Shown: piece after piece, positions 12,346 through 23,300 of the stretch
Layout of the letters: every line of letters begins with the position of its first letter
Numbering within the stretch: the first letter of the stretch is position 1
Source of the DNA: Beroe ovata
Lineage: Eukaryota > Ctenophora > Nuda > Beroida > Beroidae
NCBI GenBank assembly: GCA_946803715.1
Contig: CAMPET010000279.1
Location: 1-64,000, forward strand
DNA: 64,000 nt
Direction: 5' to 3'
Notes under the pieces: generated by a model
Told to the model about the DNA's origin: nothing
Database searches by the model: none
The model's input: the letters and a program-made list of their open reading frames with translations, nothing else
Made by a program: the position numbers and the translations under genes

Positions 12346-13302
12346 ATGGAAAGCTTATTGCATCATGAAGATGGGATACTTAGTAATGTGCCTCAATCTT
12401 GCCCGGGCCCTCTTTCTGAAGGTGCTGGAACATTGAATGGATGTGCTGGCTGTCCCAATCAAAAATTATGTCAAACTGGTACATTGAAAGCAGATAAGTC
12501 ACCTGAAAATGTGAAAATTTGTTTGAAAAATGTGAAAAATAAAATTCTTGTTTTGTCTGGCAAAGGTGGAGTTGGGAAAAGTACAGTAGCTGCTCAGATA
12601 GCCCGAAAGCTTACTTCATTTGATTATTCTGTTGGGGTTTTAGATGTTGATGTTTGTGGACCATCATTAGCTCGTATTTTGGGTGTCAATGGGCAGACAG
12701 TTCACAAAAGCAGTTCAGGCTGGAGTCCAGTTTACACACTAGATGATATTGCTGTCATGAGTATTGATTTCCTGTTGACTTCTGAGGAAGATGCTGTTAT
12801 ATGGAGGGGTGCAAAGAAAAATGGTATGATAAAAGAGTTCCTCTGCTCCGTAAATTGGGGTGATCTTGACTATTTAATCATTGATACCCCACCTGGCACT
12901 TCAGATGAACATCTTGCTATTGTATCATTATTTAAGCAGAGCAAGGTTGATGGTGCTGTTATAGTAACTACACCACAAGATGTATCATTAAATGATGTTG
13001 CCAAAGAGATCAACTTTTGCAAGAAACTCAAAATCCCAATAATTGGCCTTATTGAAAACATGTCACATTATATCTGCACCAAGTGCAACACCACATCAGT
13101 CATATTCCCTGGCAGTTCAGGAGGTGCAAAAAGGCTCTGTGAAACAGAGAAAATCCCATTTCTCTGTAGCCTTCCTCTAGATCCGGTGGTTGGCAAAAAT
13201 GGTGATAATGGATTATCAGAATTTGAACAAGAGTCACATTACAATACCTTAAATGACACATTAGCCAATAAAGTTGTTGAATTCTGTAAATCCTGTGGAT
13301 GA
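12346..13302 (+). CDS. NUBP1: Cytosolic Fe-S cluster assembly P-loop ATPase NUBP1, uninterrupted
   Basis: NUBP1 (Nbp35) is the scaffold ATPase of the cytosolic iron-sulfur assembly pathway; with NUBP2 it holds a transient 4Fe-4S cluster for transfer to apoproteins. The 318-residue protein has the N-terminal ferredoxin-like motif C-x13-C-x2-C-x5-C (C19, C33, C36, C42) that separates NUBP1 from NUBP2, the deviant Walker A GKGGVGKST at 72-80, the Mrp-family block DTPPGTSDEH, and the C-terminal bridging pair CTKC (C244, C247). The start at 12346 gives MESLLHHEDG; the frame extends 51 bases upstream, but the N-terminal Cys spacing favours this ATG. There are no introns in the coding region, unlike most neighbours. 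Confidence 0.95.
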   Translation: MESLLHHEDGILSNVPQSCPGPLSEGAGTLNGCAGCPNQKLCQTGTLKADKSPENVKICLKNVKNKILVLSGKGGVGKSTVAAQIARKLTSFDYSVGVLDVDVCGPSLARILGVNGQTVHKSSSGWSPVYTLDDIAVMSIDFLLTSEEDAVIWRGAKKNGMIKEFLCSVNWGDLDYLIIDTPPGTSDEHLAIVSLFKQSKVDGAVIVTTPQDVSLNDVAKEINFCKKLKIPIIGLIENMSHYICTKCNTTSVIFPGSSGGAKRLCETEKIPFLCSLPLDPVVGKNGDNGLSEFEQESHYNTLNDTLANKVVEFCKSCG

Positions 13303-13536
13303 TGCGAAATTTCATGTGTTATTTGTATATTTGTGTTGAATTTGACCAAATGTAAGATGTAGATGTGCTGTGATGACTCATGGATAGCCTGAAGAATGGG
13401 CGAGTCATTATCTTATTTCATATCAATCTCACCCTCTTGGCTCTTATTTTTAATAAGTTTTCAGGAAATTTGACATCAATAATGATCAGCTATTCATTTG
13501 AATACATAGTACATCGCCATCAAATATTATGCTTGA

Positions 13537-14430
13537 ATGACATCTCTTTTCATAGCTATGTTCATTTTATCACTGCTCCTTGTGCTAGGAGTCGGCTGCT
13601 CATATACTCCTATTGTTTTGTGGCATGGAATGGGTGACAGCTGCTGCAACCCCCTTAGTATGGGGTCTGTGAAAAAACTGCTCCAGAAAGAACTTAACAA
13701 CACATATGTATTGAGTTTGATGATTGGGGATTCAGTTGTTTCAGACACAATGAACGGTTTTTTCATGGATGTTAGTGAACAGATAGATTTTGTATGTAAT
13801 ACTATCCAGAAAGATGAGAAACTAAAAGACGGTTACAATGCAATGGGATTTTCGCAAGGTGGTCAGTTTCTGAGAGGTCTCGCACAACGATGCCCATCAC
13901 CCCCAATGAAGAGTTTGATATCCGTTGGTGGACAGCATCAGGGGGTTTACGGATTTCCCCACTGTCCAGGGTCATGGTTCATCTGCAAGGAGGTATCAAA
14001 ACTCCTTGATCTTGGGGCATATACAGATTACGTTCAGAGCCGTCTTGTGCAAGCTCAGTATTGGCATGATCCGCTCAATGAGGATAAGTATGTGAAACAC
14101 AGCAAGTTCATAGCTGACATCAACCAGGAAGTCTCCATCAATCAGATGTATAAAGAAAACTTGATGAAATTGTCCAACATCACATTCATTATGTTTGATA
14201 AGGACACTATGGTAGTGCCAAAGGAAAGTGAATGGTTTGGATTTTATAAGAAAGGGTCGGACAAAGAGCTTATGACACTTGAAGAAAGCGAAATTTGGAC
14301 AGAGGACAAACTTGGTCTCCAAAAGATGGCGGCTCAGGGGCGATTGAGTTTCTTGAAAGTGGATGGTGACCACCTACAAATGCCGACAGAATATTGGTAC
14401 AAGGAAATTTTTCCCCGTCTTAGAAATTGA
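13537..14430 (+). CDS. PPT1: Palmitoyl-protein thioesterase 1, uninterrupted
   Basis: PPT1 is a lysosomal hydrolase that removes thioester-linked fatty acids from cysteines of proteins under degradation. The 297-residue protein starts with a hydrophobic signal peptide (about residues 3-21), has the family opening PIVLWHGMGDSCCNP, the nucleophile elbow GFSQGG with Ser106, and the rest of the triad as Asp223 (in MFDKDTMVVP) and His279 (GDHLQMP). The conserved GGQHQGVYGFP block is present. Length and spacing match the family. The coding region has no introns and lies 234 bases after NUBP1 on the same strand. An alternative start at 13558 would shorten the signal peptide but keep its core. Confidence 0.95.
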   Translation: MTSLFIAMFILSLLLVLGVGCSYTPIVLWHGMGDSCCNPLSMGSVKKLLQKELNNTYVLSLMIGDSVVSDTMNGFFMDVSEQIDFVCNTIQKDEKLKDGYNAMGFSQGGQFLRGLAQRCPSPPMKSLISVGGQHQGVYGFPHCPGSWFICKEVSKLLDLGAYTDYVQSRLVQAQYWHDPLNEDKYVKHSKFIADINQEVSINQMYKENLMKLSNITFIMFDKDTMVVPKESEWFGFYKKGSDKELMTLEESEIWTEDKLGLQKMAAQGRLSFLKVDGDHLQMPTEYWYKEIFPRLRN

Positions 14431-14827
14431 TTGTTAATGGTGTAGTAATTGGTTAGGTGGAGGACGGAGGTGAGGGACCCGTAATTTTGTATTCGGAACA
14501 GAAACAATTAATTCTCATTAAAATGTTAACGAGTGGAATATTATGTGACCAGCACAACTAAAAACTCATATTTTATTATCAACTTTATATGTTTTATATG
14601 TCGATTTGCATTTGATGTTATTTTTGTACCCGATTTTTGATTTATTTTGAATGATTTCTCTTATTATGTGGTGTGATGACTGCTCACTGAGTTCATTTGC
14701 GAAATTTTTCTATTTGAAGGTGTACACACGAAATGTAACTAAAATTCAAAGTAGACCTAATGTGTCATTTCCCATAAGGTCAAGTCAACAAAACAACCAG
14801 GACCTGGTTTTAACCTTGACGAGAACC

Positions 14828-15169
14828 ATGGCAGACAGCGGAATAACAAATTTGGTCAAAATGGACCCATTTGCTGACTCAACCGAAGAAAAAGACGAGG
14901 GATCACAGAAGGAAGACATCCACATCCGAATCCAGCAGAGGAACGGCAGGAAAACACTCACCACAATCCAGGGAATCGCGCAGTGTTACGACCTCAAGAG
15001 GATACTGAAAGTGGTGAAGAAGGATTTCCATTGCAACGGAACGGTGGTTGATCACCCTGAGTACGGAGAAGTGTTGCAGCTCCAGGGTGATCAGAGGAAG
15101 AACATGAAGCAGTTTCTCTCGTCAGTCGGTTTTGCTTCCAACGATCAGATCAAAGTGCACGGTTTCTAA
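14828..15169 (+). CDS. EIF1: Translation initiation factor eIF1 (SUI1)
   Basis: eIF1 binds the 40S subunit near the P site and enforces start-codon selection. The 113-residue protein has the expected eIF1 length and layout: a mobile N-terminal tail with DPFAD, then the SUI1 fold from IHIRIQQRNGRKTLTTIQGI to VVDHPEYGEVLQLQGDQR and the C-terminal QIKVHGF. The open frame continues 177 bases upstream of the chosen ATG, but only the ATG at 14828 (context AACCATGG) gives the normal N terminus. The coding part is one exon; an intron in the leader cannot be excluded. Confidence 0.95.
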   Translation: MADSGITNLVKMDPFADSTEEKDEGSQKEDIHIRIQQRNGRKTLTTIQGIAQCYDLKRILKVVKKDFHCNGTVVDHPEYGEVLQLQGDQRKNMKQFLSSVGFASNDQIKVHGF

Positions 15170-15624
15170 ACGTGTGGTACACGTGTGTTTATATGAGATG
15201 TCACGTGACCAGGACGTCTGGACAGTGGACATTCAGACATCCATCTGTGGGATAATAATGACGTGTTGTTTAGTGGTCCGTTAGTCATACATGTTTTGTA
15301 TTTGAGTTGCGAATGTAACAGTAAAATGTGCTATAAAATGTGACGTTGCGTCCTCTGGGATATACATACACTCTCTTTGAAAGAATGTATTTCATCAACA
15401 ATAACGCATTTTGGTACAACAGAGAAAACAACCAAAATTTGATCTTATTTCTTTTGAATCATGTACTGACGTCGTTTCCGCATTCAAAGATTCTTTCTTT
15501 GAGATTGATATATTGTTCAAATTCCACGATAATCAAAATTTCAGATGAAAGGTGGTGCTTTAACTTTACTTTTCTTTACAACTACACACACCCACTGCTA
15601 TAGTAGAAGTAGTTGCCGGGCACA
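15170..15624. other. Intergenic between eIF1 and LUC7L3
   Basis: This 455-base spacer holds the eIF1 3' end and the LUC7L3 promoter and leader. It is AT-rich, with no repeat, RNA gene or supported exon. Confidence 0.5.
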
Positions 15625-18600
15625 ATGACTGCCGATATGAGAGCCATGCTGGATGAACTGATGGGGAGGGACAGGAACCTATCACTCGTGGAGAAGGAGA
15701 AGCAGATGGAGCACTGGAGTGACCCTGGGGTAAGTGGGGAGTTAGCATGTGTGTGACTTCGTGACTCCTTGTCAGTCTGGTGTAGCGAAAATAAACACCA
15801 GATTTATGTCGCTTTTAAATTCGCATATCTCAGGTTTGCAAGTATCACCTCGTTAAATTCTGTCCTCACGACCTCTTTACTAACACCCGTGCTGACTTGG
15901 GACCGTGTAAATTCGCTACACACGACGTAAAGATACGAGAAACGTGAGTATTGTAGTTGGCTCAGTGCCAATTTGAAAATGATGTAGTTATCAAATTTCA
16001 GAATTCAATTATATAGAACGTAACCCCGATTCTGTCTGCTTGGTGTAGGTATCGGACTAGTCAGCGCTGGAAGACGATGGGATACGAGAATAACTTTCTC
16101 CGTTTTCTGGAGGGAATTGTGGACGACATGGAGCGGAAAATCAGGAAGCAGCATGAGCGATTAGAACATGATGAACGCTACATGAAAGCAGTGAGTTTTT
16201 CCTTATTCTTCTTCCAGGATCATAGTGTGTTTGCACAGTAAGGATGACTGTTTAAATCTTGGTATTAAAACAAACGTTTGATTGGACAAATTTGCGTCAA
16301 TTTCCATGTGCCAATTTTCCTAGTTTACAAATTCGCGTACAAAATGGAAGGCGCTCACTCATTTTAGTTGAACAGATATCCCTAATTTTTGGAACGTACG
16401 TGCGCGCGCCCGCTTTGTAACTTAGTGCAGTGCTAGCTAGCCGGCCCACGGTGTACGCGTCGTGTGGTCTCCGACTATCAAAATCGAAGTAAGTTCGCTG
16501 ACTCCCGTTAGCTCAAAGCTGTATCTTTCCCAATATTTTATTCAGGAGCAGGAAAAGGCTGATGAAGAACGAAATAGCAGACTGGAAGCTCTTAACAAAG
16601 ACATTGATGACATGCTCGAGAAAGTGAGTCCAAATCATGTTCTAGTCTAGGTTTCATCACCGCTTAGACTCTGCTGACCTCCTTCCTCTCAGATGGCTGA
16701 AGCTGGTTCCGTGGGAAATGTTGACGAGGCACAAGAGATGATGAAACAAGTTGAGAACATGAGACAAGAACGGGAAGCCATTAAAACCGCCAAAGTCGAG
16801 GAGCCTGGCCGGAAAGTGTTCTTGGTGGGTGAACACTTGTCCTGTGTCTTTGCTGAAGATTTTGTCGAGTTCATGAGCGGCTGTAGGGGTTCAAATTAAA
16901 AATATTCAGGTGAAACAGAACGTGCCATTTGTGAATGAGATGAAGCACATGGAGGTATGCTCAATCTGTGGAGCATTCCTTGTTGTCAATGACACCCAAA
17001 CTCGCGTGGATGCCCATCTATCAGGGAAACAGCATGTTGGGTACGCTTTAATCCGTGATGCTATCAAGGAGCTCCGGGTGAGTGTACTAGTTGTATTGGA
17101 TTTTGCGACTTCAATTGAATAGTTTCTACAATGTCCTTTTTATAAGGACTATTTTATTCGATAAGTTATTACAGTGGTCCGGCGCAAGGCCTCAATTGGC
17201 AGCCATGATTATAGTTGGATTGAGTTCATAATTTGGTCGCCAAAATATTATCCCGTTGAGAAGAGGATTAGTTGACTTCAATTAATTGTTCATTTTTCTG
17301 GTAGGGTAAACATCTACTGTGAACCGCCAAGGTGCCCGTTTCAAACATTGATAGAAGTCTCTGAGGTACATTGAAAGGGTTGCCCCTTCTTACGACAAGC
17401 CATTCGAAATTTTCACTGAAATCTATTTGAAATTTGAAGCGGAGATGAATCGATGAGGCAGCCCTTTATCAGTATTGTTCACAGATATTATCAGTTATAT
17501 CCCACCAATTCAAAGCTAGACAGACACGCACCAACAATTCCATGCACAGGAAATAACATTTCACGTCACAAATCCGCAGAGGAAACGCCCTGTAATTCCC
17601 AAATTCACATGTTTTAACAGCAAATCACATATCACGTGATATCACGTACCTGAACCTGAAGCGTATGTCCGGGAACTCATTTCTTGATAACGTTCAGGTA
17701 ACGGTAAGTGGATCACCAAATAGGAAAGCGGAAATCAGTCACATGACTCAGCAAATTCCAGGTTTTGCTCAATTATGAAATAGCCAATAACTAAGACAGG
17801 GTCTGAGAACGGATGTTAACTGTGTTTTCTGTTTAGGAAGATCGCGACAAGGAAACGAAGGAGATGGAGGAGAAACGAATTGCCGAAAGAGAGTGAGTTG
17901 TCGACTGAAAAGAGAATGTCCTCAGTCCTACTTTCAGACTATTGCAGGAGTCCATCAAGAAATGGAGTTTTATCTTCGCTTCCTCCAGGAAAGATACGAA
18001 GGAGAATAAAGTGGTGGAAGATGGGGCGAAAGCAGCGAAGCAGAACGATCGTGATGGTGAGGGATCGAGGGATACGGAAAGAAGTAGAGGACGAGATTCC
18101 AGCAGGGACGGATCGAAAGCCTCTGGGAGAGCGTCCATTGAAAGAGAACGATCTCGCAGGTGGGAGTTGTTGAATTTCAATGGAAAATATCGTTATTTAT
18201 TATTCCCTGACAGTTGTTCAGCAGATTGATATTCTACATATTTCTATTACAGGGACGCAGAACGTTTCCAAAAGCTCATGAAATACGGGGAATCCCGCGG
18301 ATCCGGGCGCAGTTCCTACGATCGTAGGGATCGTGATAGGCGGAGGAGCAGAGATCGCCGCAGCAGGAGTCGGGAGAGTAGACGTAGCCGAGAGCGGAGA
18401 GACCGTCGGGATAGGAGCCGAGATAGGTCTAGAAGATCCTCAAAAGAAGGAGTCCAGGGAGAAAGCACTAATGCCGATGCGGATAAAGCTGCGGCTGGCG
18501 AAGCGAATGCTAGTGTCGTGAATCAGGAAGGCGATGTCGTTCCTATCGTGACTGGTGATGGAGAAGAGAAGTCAACTGAAGATGTTGACCAAGCTGGGCA

Positions 18601-18814
18601 ATTGGATAGCAGAAATGCACCATCTCGCCGGTCCTCATCCCGGGATAGAGGGGACCGATCTACTTCCAGAGAGCGGTCTTCCGGCAAGTATAGGTCACGG
18701 GATCGGTCCCGTGATAGATCACGGAGGGATCGATCCAGGGACAGAAAACGGCGATCAAGATCCAAAGAGAGACGCAGATCCAGGTCCTTCGAACGTAAGA
18801 GGTCCAGAAATTAA
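15625..18814 (+). CDS. LUC7L3: LUC7-like protein 3, U1 snRNP-associated splicing factor
   Basis: Luc7 proteins stabilise U1 snRNP pairing at 5' splice sites. Nine exons join in phase: 15625-15729, 15834-15943, 16049-16190, 16546-16623, 16693-16824, 16910-17077, 17837-17892, 17938-18159 and 18253-18814, giving 524 residues. The N terminus LLDEL-like MLDELMGRDRNL and first zinc finger (VCKYHLVKFCPHDLF, then C and H ligands) match the LUC7L3 branch rather than LUC7L/LUC7L2. A coiled segment (VDEAQEMMKQVENMRQE) follows, then the second finger MEVCSICGAFL with SGKQHVGY, and a C-terminal Arg/Ser domain rich in RDRSR and RRSRS repeats. The seventh intron is only 45 bases. Confidence 0.95.
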
Positions 18815-19179
18815 CGATGCAATTACACTTACAGTATCACTATCAGTATCATTATCAATTCAGGGTTAACTTAGCAATCTCATTGTAAGACTCATTGTTT
18901 GTTATTAATATTTTGTCTTGAAAATGAAATTTTGGCCAATGCAGTTGCACGAGGAAGTTCGATATCAATGAGTTTCACATGATATTATCAAGTGAAGCCC
19001 TCAGCACTCAGTCTCACCCTGTTTTATTTTGATTTGCCTGTCCATGTAATTGCCAACTTTCGATTTTCTCTGTAAACTGCACTATTTTCATTGCGTCTCT
19101 ATTACCTGCCAGCCACAATTAAGAATATAAGTTGTTCATTATTACATATTATTTCCTAGATCCCACTTTTGACTTTGGA

Positions 19180-19640
19180 ATTGTTTGTCTGGCGATGCTA
19201 GACCGCTGATGCAAGCTGAGAATAAGTTTGAGCCGCGCGCGCGCAAAACGAAATTCTCGACAGGGGCTATCATCGATCGACAAGGAATTGTGTGACCAAA
19301 ACTCTGCGGCGCGCGAGAAACAAAGGGCAGATATGAAATAACATCCGCGCCGCAGCTCAAACGTCCTTCTCTGTTCTCGCGCGCCGTCGTCGGGCGATGC
19401 CAGACCGCTGATGCCGCATTCTCTGTCTGAGAATAAGTTTGCGCCGCGCGCGAAACGAAATTCTCGACAGGGTTTGGCTGTCGATGATAGCCCCTGTCGA
19501 GAATTTCATTGCGCGCGCGCCGCAAATTATTCTCGCTGGCGCTCGCCGCTTCGCGGCTCGCGTCAGCTGGGCCTAGCATCGCCAGGCAAGACAGGGTCTA
19601 TCATCGATCGACAAGCGCGCCGCTTAGCTTCATAATTCAC
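19180..19640. repeat. GC-rich foldback element, copy 2 (compound)
   Basis: Two partial units lie next to each other. The clearest hairpin has perfect 16-base arms, GAAATTCTCGACAGGG at 19457-19472 and its inverse at 19492-19507, around a 19-base loop containing TGTCGATGATAG. The outer parts carry GCGCGC tracts and the flanks GGCGATGCTAGACCGCTGATG and its inverse near 19580. It belongs with the elements at 7235, 31640 and 63650. Confidence 0.8.
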
Positions 19641-19730
19641 TGAATTCTTGTAGCGTTGTAGTGATTTCTCCAGCTACCTCGGCCTGCGCCTCGGCCTCGC
19701 TGGCCTGGCGAGATTTAATCCCCTGGCCCT

Positions 19731-19823
19731 GTTGTAGGATTTTACCCTACCGTCGGTGCGCGCGATTTTCAATCCGCCCCGATAAAAAAATCCCGCCAGC
19801 AAGGGTAGGGTGAAATCCTACAA
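19731..19823. mobile_element. 93-bp MITE with 8-bp target duplication
   Basis: Terminal inverted repeats of about 20 bases, TTGTAGGATTTTACCCTACC at the left and its inverse with one mismatch at the right, enclose a CG-rich centre. The element is flanked by an exact 8-base direct repeat, CTGGCCCT, at 19723-19730 and 19824-19831. An 8-base duplication is typical of hAT or P-type transposases. There is no coding capacity, so it would be moved in trans. Related sequence occurs at 41316-41411 and, in decayed form, near 44935-45020 and 31985-32010. Confidence 0.85.
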
Positions 19824-20349
19824 CTGGCCCTCCGGAATTGCAATTGCGCGGCGCCAACGGTAAGAAAAAACCTTTACTTCTTTTTAAATTTACTTCTTTT
19901 TAAATTTGGTCTGTTTGTATTTTGGTGTGTGAAAGAGGGATCTCTTCATAACTTAGATTATAAATGGGACGTGTATTGTTGTAGCAAACATTTTACTGTT
20001 GCAATAAATTAAAGCATTTATCTGTTGTAATATTTCAATTCATCTGTCATGAGTCATAATCATACATATCAAATTTGATTGTATAAAGTAGTGTTGTAAA
20101 GATGTGTGCATCAACTGAGATGTGAATCCAAAGAATAAGGGACATACAACTTGTGCAATGTGCACATACCTAATGCAAATTTTCACAATAAAATAAACAT
20201 ACCAATGCAGGGCACAGATGCAGCTAATGAGATACGTGCCCTCTAGGCAGATAATGTTCACCATTCATCTACTGGGATATCTTAGATATCATATCTAGGT
20301 AGGTACCTATTGATGGAATTTGTGTTTGACTTATCATGAATTTCCTAGA

Positions 20350-23300
20350 ATGGATACCAAGACAAGTGATAGAGCTGGGTTCTTTCAAAGTGGAAGGGAC
20401 TATGAATCAAGATATGTGAATCATCGTTACCTATCATATGAGAAAAAAATAATGAGTCAATATGAGAGTGTGGATTACTTCAGTCCACATAGCAAAGTTT
20501 ATAAGGTGACTTTTGCCAACCTCTCCTATTGCTTCATCCAGTGGTATCCTTTTATATGCCTGAAAAATGTTCATTTTGGATATGGAATATAATTTGAATA
20601 TGATGATATTGTTAATTTCTGATCCAGGAATGGGTTGCTAAACAGCCAGCAAGATTTGAGTGGGATAGATGGGTGACCATGGGATGCATTGGATTTCTAG
20701 TTGGTCTTACAGCATTTGTTATGCATCAAGGTAACAATATGGATTTTGGATGGCAATAAAAAATGTTCTAATGTTCTGATATATAATATACATGTGGCTA
20801 TGTGGTTTTCATATATTCACAGGCATAAGTTTGATATCAGAGTCAATGAACGCACTTGCCTTGCGCCAAATTGAGGTTCTGAACATTTTCCGTGGATGGG
20901 CAGTCCTGACAGGCATCTCTCTATTGCTTGTATTATTAAGTTCTTCCATTGTTGTTGTAAGTACCTATATTCTGTCCCATAGATGAATTGTTATGATTAA
21001 AAGAGTGATCTGTGTTTTCGATAGATTTTTACTATTTCAAGGTCCTCTGTCCTGCTGCTGGAGGCTCTGGTCTTCCCGAACTTATTGCATATCTCAATGG
21101 CACCAATGTAAGGAGAATATTCTCCCTCAAAACCTACATCGTCAAGTTCATATCATGTCTTCTAGCAGTTGGATCCGGACTGCCAGTAGGACCTGAAGGT
21201 CCCATGATTGCATTGGGGTAAGAACAAATGATAGGTAATAACTACCTTGATTACATTCCTCCCATATTACCTAGATTACAGGTGATTTCATAATCACCCT
21301 ACCACTTTAGAGGATTGATAGGAGCTAGTGTCAGCCAGTTCAAGTCCAAAGTGCTAAAACTGGACATTGCATTATTCAAGCGGCTACGGAATTCCGAAGA
21401 CAGGTATGTGTAGGTCATACCTTCATTGTGGAGGCTGTGTATTGTGTAAACATAAACACTCAACAGTTTCCCATAATCGAATTTGTTCTGTAAACAACGA
21501 ATTATTTTGGTATTTGGTAAGCTATACCTACATTCGTCTAAAAACCCACTTCTTGGTACTGGGGCAACGGTGATTTACTTGTTCCCTAAATCGAAAGAGT
21601 GGTATTGTTATAGGACCCAGCGGCCAGCATCCACATTATTCTGGCGGAGAAACTAGGAAGACAAATCAATACATTTCAGCATTTCTAGCTTGTTATCTCT
21701 GGAGTTATTATCTTGGCTGCAGTCTGGTAACATGATATCTGCCTTGTGTGTTTCTTGCAACCCACAATAATTAGGTATACAAGTGCAGCACCAGCTAATA
21801 TATGATGAAATACAGGAATCTTCGCAAACTAGAGTCCGAATCCCATTGAACACTCATATACGCACAGGCACAGAAACCTAGACCTTACTACATACAAACT
21901 GCTATGTGTGACTTCCATCGACTCAAACTTAGGCGCAATTTCCTGACTGCTGGGGCGGGGGCAGGCGTGAGCGCCGCATTTGGCGCCCCCGTAGGCGGTC
22001 TTCTGTTCGCTATGGAGGAAGTATCGAGTTTCTGGAGTGATAAGCTCGGCTGGCAGACGTTCTTCTGCTGCATGGTGTCAGCATTCACGGCAGTGAGTGT
22101 TGCAGATGGTGTCAATTTGAGAACTCAATTCACTACACGATATGGTTCTGATTTATGGTTCTGATCTATGTGTTAAATGTGTATTCCAGACGTGTACCAG
22201 AGCACCACATTATTTGCGATAAAACCGACTTGTTTTTTTCTGATGAGTGGTGAGTAATTTATCCGATTAACCGACTGATGAATTCACATTGCACATCATA
22301 CCTAGGTACCTGTCATGATAAATGTACCAACCTTCCTATCATCAAACTATCATCATGACATTATGTCCTATTGATACAATACACTAGGAAGAAGAAATTT
22401 GTTGTCAAGGCAACAGTAAATTATCTGCATGTTCAAGCTTTATCAAGCAAAACTAAAGATACACTCAGACAATAGCTATCAGTAAAATCAGTCATTCGCT
22501 CTCAATCTGATCCGTCATGTTGTGTATCTTGATTTGAATCATGCTAACGATGACTGTTCCTCTTTTTTGATGTCATTCCCTTTTTATCTTCATCACATCA
22601 TTCTCCATCTAACATGCTGCTATCAGCTGCCCTTACTATCACCGACTAATATCACCATATTACACTACATAATATACTTACTATACACTACATATACTTA
22701 CATATACTTACTATCACCGACTAATATCACCATATTACACTACAAATTTCCAGGACCTGTTCAACTCGGCATTCTCGAAGTTCGAGTACACAGGCAACTT
22801 TGGTCTCTTCCAGAAGGATAACTACATCATATTCCATGTTGAGAACTACATTCCCCTCAACCTACTCGTGTTCTTGCCCGCTATCGTGCTGGGAGCTATT
22901 GGAGGGGTGTTGGGGGCACTCTTCACTTTCACTAACTTAAAGGTACGGTCTTTTTTATCTAGTAGAGTTTTACTTATATTCCAACAGCTCTACAGCCAAT
23001 GACAGGAATCGATTCAAGTAATCAAGCCAGTGACGGTTAAGGCAGTGTAATCCATGCTTCATTCGCCCGAGACTTCGCTGCGATGGGCAGCTCCTCATTT
23101 AACCCTCCCGCACAGTTTCTTGTACGTTCGGCTGAGTGAACCGTTGGGCTGCATAGGCTTGAGTTAAATCTCCCACCCTTAGCTGAGAACAGGAACAGTT
23201 TACAGTACAGTAGAATGAAACTTGAAATGAGTTTTAGGCCAAATGACCGCTAATTTTAGTACAGATTGTTAGGCCAAATGTCCAGTTAGGCCAAATGACC

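Larger units (their letters stand above)
18815..20349. other. Intergenic, with two repeat elements
   Basis: The stretch lies between LUC7L3 and the CLC gene. GC-rich foldback sequence covers about 19180-19640 and a 93-base MITE lies at 19731-19823; both are listed separately. The remainder is AT-rich with no supported exon. The CLC 5' region is at its right end. Confidence 0.5.

Noticed and set aside
18278-18869. Alternative-frame and antisense open frames over the RS region
   Set aside because: They are shadows of the Arg/Ser repeats of LUC7L3.
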